Below, piece after piece: positions 8,420 through 18,247 of a DNA stretch of 64,000 bases. This DNA is from Candidatus Binatia bacterium. Its GTDB lineage: Bacteria > Desulfobacterota > Binatia > UBA12015. Numbering within the stretch: the stretch's first letter is position 1; the number at the start of each line of letters is the position of its first letter. Under the pieces are notes generated by a model. That model saw only the letters and a list, made by a program, of their open reading frames with translations. It was not told the origin of the DNA and ran no database searches. Where the stretch lies: positions 205,200 through 269,199 of the forward strand of contig JAQWRY010000028.1 of NCBI GenBank assembly GCA_029243485.1, given 5' to 3'. The position numbers were made by a program, and so were the translations under genes.

Positions 8420-10345
8420 GTGAGGATTCTCATCGCTAACCGGGGAGAGATTGCCCGGCGGATTCAGCGCACCGCGCACCGACTCGGCCACGAGACCGTG
8501 GCAGCCTACGCGGACCCGGACGCGAATGCTCCGTTCGTCGCGGAAGCAACGTTCGCGACGCGGCTCGGCCCCGTGGGGCTCGGGGAGTCCTACCTCGGGG
8601 TGGAAGCACTACTCGCGGCCGCCGAGCGGACCGGCGCCACCGCCGTGCATCCGGGCTACGGGTTCCTCTCGGAGAACGCGGCGTTCGCGCGCGCAGTCGA
8701 GGGCACCGGACGGATCTGGATCGGCCCCCACGCCGAAGCGATCGAGAAGATGGGCTCGAAGATCGAGGCCCGCCGAATCGCAGCCGCGGCGGGTGTCCCG
8801 ACGATCCCCGGTTTCGATGAATCGCAGGACCCGGCGACGTTGGCCGAGGCCGCCGGTCGCATCGGGTATCCGGTCCTGGTGAAGGCGGCTGCGGGTGGGG
8901 GCGGGAAGGGCATCCGTATCGTTCACGAGGCGGGAGCGTTTGCGGACGCCCTCGACCAAGCGAAGTCCGAGTCGCGCCGCTCGTTCGGGGACGATGCGAT
9001 GATCGTCGAGCGCTACATCCAGCGCCCACGTCACGTGGAAGTCCAGATTGTCGGGGATCGCCACGGTGCGCTCGTAGAGCTCGGGACGCGTGAGTGCTCG
9101 GTGCAGCGCCGCTATCAGAAGATGCTGGAGGAGGCGCCGGCCCCGAACCTTCCGGATGCGACACGCGAGGGCCTGCGTAAGTCCGCCGCCGATTTGGCGC
9201 GTGCAATGCGGTACGATTCCGCAGGCACCGTCGAGTACGTGGTCGACGCGGAGACCGGCGATTACTTCTTCCTGGAAGTGAACACGCGGCTGCAGGTCGA
9301 GCACCCCGTGACGGAGGCCGTGACCGGCCTCGACCTCGTCGAGCTGCAGATCCGTTCTGCTGCGGGCGAGCCGCTCCCGATTTCGCAGGAGGAGGTGTCG
9401 CTCTCCGGTCACGCGTTCGAGGTGCGCATCAACGCCGAGGACCCGGCCGCCGGCTTCGCGCCGCAGATCGGATCGATCACCGCACTGCGCGTACCCGACG
9501 GCGTGCGATGGGACAGCGGTGTGGAGCGCGGCTCGGAAATCACGCCCTACTATGATTCGATGATCGCGAAGCTGATCGTCTTCGGCCCCGACCGCGAGGT
9601 CGCCCGGCGACGTCTCGCTGCAGCGCTCGACGAGATCCTCGTCGGAGGGATCACGACGACGGCCGGATTCCATCGATGGCTCGTCGAGCAACCGGCGTTC
9701 GTCGCGGCCGAGATCACGACGCGCTTTCTCGACGAGACGGAGATCGGCGGTGCGGGAGAGCCGACGGAGGCGGCGGAGGCCGCGGCGCTGGCGTGGGTGC
9801 TGGCCCGTCGTGAGCACCGCGATCCGGGCCCGTGGGGTTCCCTCGGGCCCTTCCGGGTCACCGGCCATCGCCCGTCGCGCAAGGTGTTCCTAGTGGACTC
9901 GGACGAGAGCGTGCACGAAATCTGCCTGCCCGACGTTCGTGCGACACTCGGCACCCACCTGGTGGTCGAGGGATCGGACCAGCGCTCGTGGCCGGTGGAA
10001 GTCGACGTCGAGGAGCGAACGGTGGCGATCGGCTCCCGGGGGCACACGCACAGCTTTCGGGTGCGCTCGCGAAGCGACCACTGGGCGCCGTCGGCCGACG
10101 CGGGGCATGGGTCGGCGTCGGCCATCGTTGCGCCGTTTCCGGGCGTGGTGACCGAGGTCCGAGTCGTGCCCGGGGGCGAGGTCCGGGCGGGCGACGTGCT
10201 CGTAGTGATCGAAGCGATGAAGATGCTCCACTCCCTGGCGGCGACAGGTCCGGGCTGCGTTGCCGAGGTCCGCGTGGCCGTCGCGGACCAGGTCGTGTCC
10301 CATCAGGTGCTGGTCACCTTCGAGGAGCGCGCAGGCGACGCTTGA
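8420..10345 (+). CDS. Acyl-CoA carboxylase, biotin carboxylase + biotin carrier (alpha) subunit
   Basis: 641 residues from GTG 8420, with GAGG just upstream inside the preceding stop region. The N-terminus (RILIANRGEIARRI) starts the biotin carboxylase domain. The ATP-grasp region carries KAAAGGGGKGIR and EVNTRLQVEHPVTE. The C-terminal biotinyl domain carries the EAMKM motif, with the biotinylated lysine at about residue 601. Length and domain order match MCC/PCC alpha subunits. With the beta subunit before it and an acyl-CoA ligase after it, it probably serves catabolism of branched or isoprenoid acids (inference from family). Confidence 0.93.
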   Translation: MRILIANRGEIARRIQRTAHRLGHETVAAYADPDANAPFVAEATFATRLGPVGLGESYLGVEALLAAAERTGATAVHPGYGFLSENAAFARAVEGTGRIWIGPHAEAIEKMGSKIEARRIAAAAGVPTIPGFDESQDPATLAEAAGRIGYPVLVKAAAGGGGKGIRIVHEAGAFADALDQAKSESRRSFGDDAMIVERYIQRPRHVEVQIVGDRHGALVELGTRECSVQRRYQKMLEEAPAPNLPDATREGLRKSAADLARAMRYDSAGTVEYVVDAETGDYFFLEVNTRLQVEHPVTEAVTGLDLVELQIRSAAGEPLPISQEEVSLSGHAFEVRINAEDPAAGFAPQIGSITALRVPDGVRWDSGVERGSEITPYYDSMIAKLIVFGPDREVARRRLAAALDEILVGGITTTAGFHRWLVEQPAFVAAEITTRFLDETEIGGAGEPTEAAEAAALAWVLARREHRDPGPWGSLGPFRVTGHRPSRKVFLVDSDESVHEICLPDVRATLGTHLVVEGSDQRSWPVEVDVEERTVAIGSRGHTHSFRVRSRSDHWAPSADAGHGSASAIVAPFPGVVTEVRVVPGGEVRAGDVLVVIEAMKMLHSLAATGPGCVAEVRVAVADQVVSHQVLVTFEERAGDA

Positions 10346-10377
10346 TCACGAGCGATGGATCCCCGAGGATCACTCTC

Positions 10378-11997
10378 ATGATCACCAGCACGATGCAGGA
10401 CCGCCCTCTGGGCATTCGTGAGATTTTCGAGTATGGCCGTCGCGTCCATGCGGGTTCGAAAATCATCACCTCCGAGGGCGATGCGACCCGCGAGTCGACG
10501 TTCGCCGAGGTCGCCGCCCGAGCGGACAAGCTCGCGGCCGCGCTCACGAAGCTCGGTGTCGGGGAGGGCGATCGGGTCGGCACGTTCTGCTGGAACAATC
10601 AGCACCATCTCGAGGCGTACTTCGCGGTGCCGTGCATGGGAGCGGTCCTCCATACGCTGAACCTCCGGCTCTTCCCCGAGCAGCTCGCGTACGTGATCAA
10701 CCACGCCGAGGACAAAGTCATCCTCGTCGACGCGTCGATCGCGCCGCTCCTGGCGCGGGTGCGCGATCAGCTGACGACTGTAGAGCACATCATCACCGTT
10801 GGTGAGGGCGACACGTCGGGTCTGGGCGACACGCTCGATCTCGAGACGCTGCTCGCCGCCGAGGAGCCGGGGTACACGTATCCCGACCTCGACGAACGGG
10901 CCGGAGCCGCGATGTGCTACACCAGCGGAACGACCGGCAATCCCAAGGGTGTGATGTACAGCCATCGGTCGTCGTATCTGCACTCCTTCGCGGTCGTGGG
11001 TGCGCACGCGCTGGCTCTGAACCAGCACGATCGAATCCTGCTCATCGTGCCGATGTTCCATGCGAATGCATGGGGGCTTCCATACGCCGGATGGATGGTC
11101 GGCGCGGACTTCGTGTTGCCACAGCAGTTCCTTCAGGCCGAACCGCTCGGAGGCCTGATCGAAAAGACGAAGCCGACCTTCTCCGGCGCGGTGCCGACGG
11201 TCTTGAACGACATGCTGCACAATCGACCAAACACCGACATGTCCTCGTTGCGTCTCGTCATCTGCGGCGGAAGCGCCGTCCCGGCGAGTCTCATTCAGGC
11301 CTACGACGACGCGTTCGGAGTCCCGATCCTGCAGGGCTGGGGGATGACGGAGACGAGCCCGCTCGCGGCGCTCGCCTGGGTTCCGAAGGGCACGCCGCCT
11401 CAGGAGGCGATGGATTGGCGCGTTCGTACGGGGCGCGTGTTGCCTGGTGTGTCGATGCGGATCTGCGATGACTCCGGAGCCGAACTTCCTTGGGACGGCG
11501 AGACCGTCGGCGAGATCGAGGTCGCGGGCCCGTGGATCGCCGGTGCTTATTACAAGGATCCCGCGCCCGACAAGTTCCACGACGGTTGGTTGCGCACAGG
11601 TGATGTCGGAACGATCGAGCCGAACGGCTTCGTGCATCTGAGTGACCGCGCGAAGGATGTCATCAAGTCGGGCGGCGAGTGGATCAGCTCGGTCGACCTC
11701 GAGAACACCCTGATGGGCCACGACGACGTGTTGGAGGCCGCGGTCATCGGGGTCCCCGACGAGAAGTGGGACGAGCGTCCGCTCGCCTGCGTCGTTCGCA
11801 AAGAGGGCAGCCGGGTCGCCCCGTCGGAGCTTGGGGCTTACCTCGAAGGGAAGGTCGCGAAATGGTGGACGCCCGAGAGATGGAGCTTCATCGACGAGGT
11901 TCCGAAGACGAGCGTCGGGAAGTTCGACAAGAAGGTGCTTCGCGCCGCGTTTGCCAAGGGGGAACTCTCGGTGGAGGCGCTCGACGGAGGCAGTTGA
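10378..11997 (+). CDS. Acyl-CoA synthetase (AMP-forming, FadD-like)
   Basis: 539 residues. It activates a carboxylic acid to its CoA thioester via an acyl-adenylate. Motifs in order are the P-loop [16 protein letters not shown] (about residue 180), A5 [10 protein letters not shown]7/A8 region [16 protein letters not shown], and the C-terminal [11 protein letters not shown] with the catalytic Lys. The HANAWGLPY region is typical of the medium/long-chain or DMSP-lyase-adjacent FadD clade. ATG 10378 is chosen; ATG 10393 is a close alternative. It lies 32 nt after the carboxylase alpha gene, suggesting the ligase supplies the carboxylase substrate. Confidence 0.92.
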   Translation: MITSTMQDRPLGIREIFEYGRRVHAGSKIITSEGDATRESTFAEVAARADKLAAALTKLGVGEGDRVGTFCWNNQHHLEAYFAVPCMGAVLHTLNLRLFPEQLAYVINHAEDKVILVDASIAPLLARVRDQLTTVEHIITVGEGDTSGLGDTLDLETLLAAEEPGYTYPDLDERAGAAMCYTSGTTGNPKGVMYSHRSSYLHSFAVVGAHALALNQHDRILLIVPMFHANAWGLPYAGWMVGADFVLPQQFLQAEPLGGLIEKTKPTFSGAVPTVLNDMLHNRPNTDMSSLRLVICGGSAVPASLIQAYDDAFGVPILQGWGMTETSPLAALAWVPKGTPPQEAMDWRVRTGRVLPGVSMRICDDSGAELPWDGETVGEIEVAGPWIAGAYYKDPAPDKFHDGWLRTGDVGTIEPNGFVHLSDRAKDVIKSGGEWISSVDLENTLMGHDDVLEAAVIGVPDEKWDERPLACVVRKEGSRVAPSELGAYLEGKVAKWWTPERWSFIDEVPKTSVGKFDKKVLRAAFAKGELSVEALDGGS

Positions 11998-12357
11998 TGC
12001 TGCATGTAATTCCTTGACGGTCGACAAGGGATCCGCGTAATCGCCGGGTCGCGCGACGGGGAATCTACGTAGGGTCCCGGTCGCTCGACCAGGAAAATGC
12101 CCCGGGCAGGAAAAGCCGATCGCGGCCGCCAAGCCCTCACGGGCAAGAGACGGCCCGAAGCGCGCAAGCGCTCGCCGGGTCCAGCCTCGCTCCTAGGAAA
12201 CCCGCTCCCGGATCGAGAGCGCGGCTCTCGAGGCCGATGTTCGACGTCGTTCGTGAGTGGTTGGAGTTCGCGCAGGGCGCCGGTGTCGCCCGAACTCATC
12301 GAGGAACAAGCGCACCTAATCGTCCGGCTTCTGTTGCCCGGCCCCCTTTGGGCTGCC
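11998..12357. other. Gap between convergent genes, possible hairpin at 12264-12297
   Basis: No convincing gene. The only structure noticed is a bulged hairpin: GAGTTC (12264-12269) pairs with GAACTC (12292-12297) and inner GGGCG pairs with CGCCC. No T-run follows on either strand, so a terminator role for the two convergent genes is only possible. Open frames across the gap show no coding character. Confidence 0.3.
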
Positions 12358-13947
12358 CTATTGCAGCAGCCCCTTGCAGTGCCCGCGTGCGCCGGTGTCC
12401 TGACAAGCCCACCAGGTCTCGGCGCGGCAGATGATGCGCTCTTCCTCGAAGCGGATCTGAAACTCGACGAGGCGACTGCGCACCTGTCCGGCCTCCACCT
12501 TGTCGAGTAGGGCGTCCATCCGGTCGTCTCCCGGAAGCTCGAGGTTGAAGCGGCTGTAGTTGTTGTTGATGCGCAACGTCATGAAATCGTTGGAAGCGTC
12601 GTCGTGCTCCCAGCCGTGGTTTCCGCTGCGTTCGAAGTACGAGAGGCTCCCGATCGGGAACTCCCGCTCGAAGACCACACCTTCCTGCGGTGTACTCGCC
12701 TGTACGACGACAGTCTCCTGGCCCAGGTCGACGACGAGGTCGTCGGAGGGTCCGGCCACGGTGACGTCGATCGCCTCCATTCGGCCGTTGGCCTTCAGGC
12801 GGGCGTTGCCTTGCTGGTCGCGGGAGAAGGACGGATCGCGGAACATCTCGCAGAAGCGGTACGCTGGGGGGTCGTCGGGGGGAACGACGCACTCGTTCGA
12901 ACAGCCATCGCCTTGGGCGTCGTTGCCGTCGTCGCACTCCTCTGTCCCGTCCAGCAGACCGTCCCCGCAGTAGCTGCAATCGTCCCGACAGGTCCGGGCC
13001 GGTACGCCGCCGTCCACGGGTGCGAGGACCATGCCGACTTCGCAGGTTTCGCCGACGGCGGGCTGGACCGCGCCGTCACCGCAGGTGGGGGCTGGCGGAG
13101 AGATGGGCGGGAAGCAGTTGTTCGAACAGCCGTCGTCTTCGATCAGGTTGCCGTCGTCGCAGGCCTCGCCGGCGTCGACGTTGCCGTCACCACAGAAGGG
13201 TCCGAGCGGGGAGGGCTCACACTGGTTCGTGCAGCCGTCGTCCTCGACCGAGTTGCCGTCGTCGCAGACCTCGCCAGCATCTATCGCTCCGTTCCCGCAC
13301 GTCGCCGACGGCACGCGCGGCTCCGGGAGGCAGGTCACGCGGACGGTCGCGAGATCACGGTAGTACGCACCGTCGATATCGCGGTGTCTGTGGAAGGAGA
13401 AGGGATTGGACGTGAGCGCGCCGTCCTCGAGGAGCATTGTCCCCGGCGGCTGCAGCGGAGCCCGGGTCAGGTTCGTCGCGTCCGTGGTGACAATCGGCGT
13501 CGCGCTGATCTTCACACGGTACGGACACCTCGAGGGAAGGTCGATCTGGAACGTGTTTGTCTTCGCGTGCGCCTGCTTGCGGCAGCGCAACTTGTCGCCG
13601 ACTTCGAAGCAAACCTCCGGTACGACGAAGTACCGGCGTTGACGGACGCCGTTCTTCCGCGGGCCCCAGACCATGCCTTCGAGGGGAATTGGGTCTTCCG
13701 TCAGGAGATCGTTTTGAAGGACGATCTCGTAGTTCTCGATCCGGCACGAGAGAGCCGGGCCGCGGCCCGTTGCGTCGGCCAACACGTAGAGATCCTCTTT
13801 GCGGGCCCCCTCGGTGTCGCTCGCGTCTCGACAGACGACACGGGAGTACGCGTCGCCCTCTTCGAATTTCCAATCCACTTTCGCATCCGAGCCCTGCGCG
13901 GAAAGCAGGACGACGAAGGTGAGAACGGCACCGAGGCACTTCTTCAT
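12358..13947 (-). CDS. Secreted protein with Myxococcus-type cysteine-rich repeats (DUF4215)
   Basis: 529 residues with a clear signal peptide (MKKCLGAVLTFVVLLSAQGS, cleavage after ..SDA). Residues about 230-375 contain four disulfide-rich repeats of the form CGDG-x-x-D-x-GE-x-CDDGN-x-x-x-DGCS/TN-x-C, the 'Myxococcus cysteine-rich repeat' found in secreted proteins of deltaproteobacteria and relatives. One repeat (around CGDGAVQP) is degenerate. The flanking regions are not recognised; the C-terminal 150 residues look beta-rich. Likely periplasmic or cell-surface. No operon partner: neighbours are convergent (ligase) or divergent (aldehyde dehydrogenase). Confidence 0.85.
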   Translation of the reverse strand: MKKCLGAVLTFVVLLSAQGSDAKVDWKFEEGDAYSRVVCRDASDTEGARKEDLYVLADATGRGPALSCRIENYEIVLQNDLLTEDPIPLEGMVWGPRKNGVRQRRYFVVPEVCFEVGDKLRCRKQAHAKTNTFQIDLPSRCPYRVKISATPIVTTDATNLTRAPLQPPGTMLLEDGALTSNPFSFHRHRDIDGAYYRDLATVRVTCLPEPRVPSATCGNGAIDAGEVCDDGNSVEDDGCTNQCEPSPLGPFCGDGNVDAGEACDDGNLIEDDGCSNNCFPPISPPAPTCGDGAVQPAVGETCEVGMVLAPVDGGVPARTCRDDCSYCGDGLLDGTEECDDGNDAQGDGCSNECVVPPDDPPAYRFCEMFRDPSFSRDQQGNARLKANGRMEAIDVTVAGPSDDLVVDLGQETVVVQASTPQEGVVFEREFPIGSLSYFERSGNHGWEHDDASNDFMTLRINNNYSRFNLELPGDDRMDALLDKVEAGQVRSRLVEFQIRFEEERIICRAETWWACQDTGARGHCKGLLQ

Positions 13948-14241
13948 GGCGGAGGTCCTTCCGAAATTTGTGGGAAACGTGCGGGAGTCGGGCTGGGGCG
14001 CGGTCCGCGGGGGAGATCAGCATGCGGGATCGGTCTCGGAGACGGCAAGGCAAAAAAAGGAATGCAAACCGCCTTGGCCTCGGCTGTCCTCGTGCCGATG
14101 GCGCATGCGCTACAGATCGATCGCCCGGGCACCTCAGTCGCGCGGATGCCCTAGGTTGCACGTCGTAAGGAGCTGGTCGGGACACCGGGCCGCGATGTCA
14201 GGTTAGGAGGTGCGCAGACGGAACGCTCCCGAAGCAGCCCG

Positions 14242-14343
14242 ATGGTCCGAGCTGGATTCGTATTGATCTTCATGATGATGGCGGCGGCTTGCAGCGCAAG
14301 CGGATCGTCCGGCGAGGGCTCCGAGCAAGGTTACGCCCAATAG
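14242..14343 (+). CDS. Short lipoprotein-like peptide (33 aa)
   Basis: ATG 14242 opens a 33-residue frame: a hydrophobic stretch, then a lipobox-like MAAAC followed by SASGSSGEGSEQG and a TAG stop. This is exactly how a lipoprotein begins, but nothing follows. It may be a small lipopeptide (compare entericidin/Lpp-type peptides) or the surviving 5' end of a lipoprotein gene. No good ribosome site is visible close by. The rest of the gap to the aldehyde dehydrogenase (14344-14605) shows no recognisable gene. Confidence 0.4.
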   Translation: MVRAGFVLIFMMMAAACSASGSSGEGSEQGYAQ

Positions 14344-14605
14344 TGTCGGGTCGATGATGGGCTTGGGCAAGTTGCCGTCGAAATCGCCTGCGATGTTGGG
14401 CGGGGCTTCGGCCATGCTCGACCACAGAACCGGGAGTCGGTCGAAGGGGGGGCCGAGCTCGCGTAGCCGGAGGATCACCTGGTCGGTGCGGAGGTCTTTC
14501 TTCTCGAGGTTCGTGATCAGGACGCCCGGTCGGGTTCGCGCATTCCGGGGAAGGGGGAATCCGCGCAATCGTGCAGCCGGGGGTGGCGGGGGCTAGGAAC
14601 CGGTC

Positions 14606-16144
14606 ATGGCCATCTATGAACCCATCGAGACCCAGAACGGCCGGCGATCGTATCGCCTGCGATCGCCCGTCGACCTCGAGCCCATCGGGGAGCTGACCTG
14701 CGCGACCCGCGAGGAGGTCCAGGCGGCGGTCGACCGTGCGCGCGCGGCGCAGCCCGCGTGGGCGGCGAAGAGCTTCGAGGAGCGGGCGGCGGTGATGTAC
14801 CGGATGACCGAGCTCCTGATCGAACAACAGGATCGCGTCATCGATACCGTCATCCGTGAGACCGGCAAGCCGCGCGCCGAGGCCATGGCTATGGAGGTCT
14901 ACGCGGCCTGCGATTCACTGGTATTTTACGCGAAGCGCGCAAAGAAGTTTCTTCGCCGCGAGAAGCGGCGGCTGCACGGGGTTCTGGCTATCCTCAAGAA
15001 GGCCTACGTCGTGTACAAACCGCGCGGTGTCGTGGGGGTGATCACCCCGTGGAACGGCCCGTTCGTTCTGTCGCTGAACCCGGCAGTTCAGGCGCTGATG
15101 GCCGGCAACGCGGTGGTCATCAAGCCGTCGGAGGTCACACCTTATTCCGGCGCACTGGTCGCCGATATGTTTCGCGAGGCGGGACTGCCCGAAAATCTGG
15201 TCCAGGTCGTCATGGGTGACGGCGTCACCGGTGCAGATCTGATCGCGGCGGGGCCGGACAAGGTCTCTTTCACCGGCAGCGTCGCGACCGGCAAGAAGAT
15301 CGCAGTGGCTTGTGGAGAGCGTCTGATCCCGCACACGCTCGAGCTCGGCGGAAAGGATGCGATGGTTGTCTGCGGGGACGCGGACATCGACGCCGCGGCG
15401 AAGGGCGCCCTGGTGGGTTCGTGCATGAACACCGGGCAGTATTGTTGCGGTACCGAGCGAATCTATGTCGTGAAGGACGTCTACGACGACTTCGTCGCCA
15501 AGGTTGTCGAGGGGGCAAAGGCCCTGCGCCAGAGCGACGATGTGGACCAGGCCGACGTCGGTGCCACGTTCTGGGATCGGCAGCTGACGATCATCGAGGA
15601 TCACGTGGAAGACGCCCTTCGCAATGGTGCGCGAGCCGAGGTCGGGGGCGGGCGAAACCCGGACCTGAAGGGGCTCTATTTCCAGCCGACGGTCCTCACC
15701 GAGGTCACGCAGGACATGAAGATCATGCGCGACGAGACCTTCGGGCCGGTGGTTTCGATCATGAAGGTCGCCGACGAGGATGAAGCGGTTCGGCTCGCGA
15801 ACGACTCGCCCTACGGCTTGAACGGCAACGTCTGGACGAAGGACGCGGCCCGAGGCATCGAGATCGCGGTGCGCATGGAGACTGGCGCCGCGAGCGTCAA
15901 CGACATGGCGCTCAGCTACGGAGTGAACGAGGTACCTTTCGGGGGGGTGAAGGAGTCCGGGGTTGGGATGGTGAACGGCCCCGAGGGTTTGCGCGGCTAC
16001 TGTCACGCGATGCCAATCATCGTTCACCGCTTCGGGTCCGGGCCCGCCAACTCCTACCCGTACACGGCAAAGAGTGTTCAAGACATGGCAAAGGGGATGA
16101 AGTTCTTCTGGGGGTCGAGTTTGATGCGGCGCTTGTTCGGCTAG
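14606..16144 (+). CDS. NAD(P)-dependent aldehyde dehydrogenase
   Basis: 512 residues of the ALDH superfamily, oxidising an aldehyde to its acid. Visible motifs: the Asn-containing GVITPWNGPF (catalytic Asn), the Rossmann loop FTGSVATGKKI, LELGGKD with the general-base Glu, and NTGQYCCGTER with the nucleophilic Cys. Length is normal. Its C-terminus (SLMRRLFG) has a basic tail. It stands alone on the plus strand. Substrate unknown; the two ALDHs in this window belong to different subfamilies. Confidence 0.92.
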   Translation: MAIYEPIETQNGRRSYRLRSPVDLEPIGELTCATREEVQAAVDRARAAQPAWAAKSFEERAAVMYRMTELLIEQQDRVIDTVIRETGKPRAEAMAMEVYAACDSLVFYAKRAKKFLRREKRRLHGVLAILKKAYVVYKPRGVVGVITPWNGPFVLSLNPAVQALMAGNAVVIKPSEVTPYSGALVADMFREAGLPENLVQVVMGDGVTGADLIAAGPDKVSFTGSVATGKKIAVACGERLIPHTLELGGKDAMVVCGDADIDAAAKGALVGSCMNTGQYCCGTERIYVVKDVYDDFVAKVVEGAKALRQSDDVDQADVGATFWDRQLTIIEDHVEDALRNGARAEVGGGRNPDLKGLYFQPTVLTEVTQDMKIMRDETFGPVVSIMKVADEDEAVRLANDSPYGLNGNVWTKDAARGIEIAVRMETGAASVNDMALSYGVNEVPFGGVKESGVGMVNGPEGLRGYCHAMPIIVHRFGSGPANSYPYTAKSVQDMAKGMKFFWGSSLMRRLFG

Positions 16145-16174
16145 GTTCGCAGCCGGCCGAGTGCGGGCTGGGAC

Positions 16175-16574
16175 TCAATCGGACCAGTTGACCGGGCCGG
16201 GAAACTCTTCCTCGAGCGCGCGCTCGACCCACGGTTTGATGTCGTAGTTTTCCTCGAAGAGGCCCCCGCAGCGGCCGCCCTCACCCTCGACATGCGCCTT
16301 CCAGGGCTCATCGAACATCGAGAAGTACAAGCCGATCACCTCTTCCATGCGCGTCCACGTGACGAAGTTGTGGAAGTAGAACGCTGCATTTTCCTCGCTC
16401 GGAATCGCCGCGCCGACGTCTTGGTGCGCGAGTACAACGCTGTGCACGTCCGCCGTGGTGACGGATACAGCGGGCGAGGCACGCGAGTAAGACGTCGATT
16501 TCGAGCTGCGCGTCGGGGAGATTCGTGCCAAGGGCGGGATCCTGGCCCTCGTGGTGGTAGGGCCCGACGTTCAC
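16175..16574 (-). pseudogene. Remnant of a GH17-type beta-glucanase, C-terminal part
   Basis: The last about 85 codons read AIPSEENAAFYFHNFVTWTR, then YFSMFDEPWKAHVEGEGG and LFEENYDIKPW. That block matches the C-terminus of family 17 exo-beta-1,3-glucanase-like proteins (catalytic-site region 'FDEPWK'). Upstream, sense moves to a different frame (VNVGPYHHEGQDPALG around 16520-16570), so at least one frameshift lies near 16470. No complete N-terminal catalytic barrel exists. It directly follows, on the same strand, the truncated acyl-CoA dehydrogenase. Confidence 0.6.
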
Positions 16575-16607
16575 CCCCGGCTGTCGGGTCGGCCGAGTGC
16601 GGAGGCT

Positions 16608-17220
16608 TCAGCCGAGGCCAAGTCGCTTTGCGACGATCACCTTCATGATTTCGTTCGTGCCGGCGCAGATGGTCTGGACGGCCGCGTCACAGTAGTCAGT
16701 CGAGATCGGGTACTCCTCCATGAAGCCGTACCCGCCGTGGAGCTGCAGGCACTCGGACGCCACGCGCTTCTGGAGATCGGACGCCCAGTACTTGCCCATC
16801 GAGACCTCGGTCACGATGTCGTCGCCACGCACGTGCGCGGCGAGCAGCTTGTCGGTGAAAGCCTGCCCGATCCCGTAGTGCGTCTCGAGTTCCGCGAGCT
16901 TGAACTGGGTGTTCTGGAAGTGGCCGATCGACTGCCCGAACGCGCTGCGCTGCTTCACGTAGGCGAGGGTGTCGTCGAGCGAGCGGCGGACGAAAGCCAT
17001 CGAGCCGACGCAGATGCAGAGCCGCTCCTGTTGGAGCTTTTCCATCAACATCGTGAAGCCCTGGCCCTCCTCGCCCAGCAGGTTGGTCCCGGGGACGCGG
17101 CAGTCGTTGAAGAAGAGCTCGCTGGTGTCCTGACCCTTGAGGCCGATCTTGTCGAGATTGCGACCGCGCTCGAAGCCGGGGCGATCGCCTTCGAGGAGGA
17201 TCAGGCTCATGCCCGCGAGC
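16608..17220 (-). pseudogene. Acyl-CoA dehydrogenase, N-terminal half missing
   Basis: About 204 C-terminal residues of an acyl-CoA dehydrogenase are in frame and well conserved: LAGMSLILLE, LDKIGLKGQDTSELFF, QERLCICVGSMAF, LQLHGGYGFMEEYP and CAGTNEIMKVIVAKRLGL. The family needs about 380 residues. Sense stops abruptly near 17220; beyond it the same frame is only the antisense of the plus-strand remnant that starts there. The FAD/acyl-binding N-terminal domain is absent, so the product would be inactive. Confidence 0.8.
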
Positions 17221-18190
17221 CGCTGACGACAGACGAGATGGAACCCGTTCGCCGCTGGATTCAGGCGGGAGCGCCCGAGGGGGGTACGGTCCTCGAGAGG
17301 GAAGAGCTGGTCGATGGGTGCCTCCCGAAGCCGCAGCCGATCTCGATCGAGCCCCTCGAGCCGCCCGCGCCGGACGCCGGCTTTCAGATGGCGATGCCGC
17401 CCTGGTCTCTCGCCGCGGGTTCGGAGAACGAAGTATGCTTCGCAACCTGGGCCGACTCCTCGGATCAGGTGCCCGACGAGTTCAAGTCCGAGGACGGGAA
17501 CCACTTCTACTACAAGGCGTTCGAGGTTCGGCAGGATCCCGCGAGTCATCACCTCGTCCTGCACGCACCGGTGCAGACGTTGTCGGCCGGAGAGTACGTC
17601 GATCCGTCGCGGGTGAACGGTTGGGCCCGCATGGGCGGCGCGAACGAAGGGCAGACGTCTGACTCTCTCGACGACCCGTGCCGCGAGGGCATCTGTGCCA
17701 GCCGGATCGAGGAGGTGAGTGGGTGCACGCAGTACAACAACGCTCGTGACCTGCTCCTCTTCTGAAATTCGCATGCGTTCAACCTCACGACGACCGACCT
17801 GAAGCTGAACAGTCGGGCCAACTTCGAGTTCGCGACCGAACGCGAGTACGCTCTTCGAAACTTAGGTGGTTTCATCAATAGCGTCGGCATTCAGCGCCTC
17901 ATCGCGGAGGGCACGGCGCCGTATGCGGAAACGCCGATGTGCGACGAGTTCATCCTGCCCAAAGGGGCGCGCGTGACGTCGCTCAACTCTCATACGCACC
18001 CGCGCGGCGTTCACTTCTGGTACGAGCTGCCAAGCGGCGAGCACGTGTACGACGTCGGCTGCGACGACGCAGCCTGCGACTCGTCTCGCTAGCTGCGGGC
18101 GACGGCGTCTGGGATGCCTGTCAGATCATGGGCGGCGTCACGACTGAGAACGAGATGTTTGGCGCCGATATCAGCTACTACGTTCAGTAG
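17221..18190 (+). pseudogene. Copper type II monooxygenase-like secreted protein, 5'-truncated and broken
   Basis: Sense begins at the junction with LTTDEMEPVRRWIQAGAPEG, a cytochrome-c-type 'WI.aGAP' block. It continues through EVCFATWADSSDQVPDEF and QDPASHHLVLHAP, then after an in-frame TGA at 17763 through NSHAFNLTTTDLKLNSRANF and LNSHTHPRGVHFWYEL. The SHH, NSHAFNL and SHTHPRG histidine blocks resemble PHM/DBH-like copper proteins in metagenomic deltaproteobacteria. A later frameshift near 18085 restores a C-terminus (DACQIMGGVTTENEMF). In relatives a Trp normally precedes NSHAFNL (recollection), so the TGA probably derives from TGG. Confidence 0.65.
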
Positions 18191-18247
18191 ATCCTAGCCT
18201 GTATGCGTGACGCGCGGTGGTGCCGCCGCCGTCACGCCTGCGGAAAT

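Noticed and set aside
14203..14568. A 121-codon minus-strand frame with coherent-looking text (DQVILRLRELGPPFDRLPVL)
   Set aside because: Its text is plausible but no domain was recognised, and its start lies under the upstream region of the aldehyde dehydrogenase gene. Kept as a possibility only.
17763..17765. UGA read as tryptophan or selenocysteine
   Set aside because: Many intact genes here end at TGA, and the same gene also has a frameshift, so it is a dead gene.
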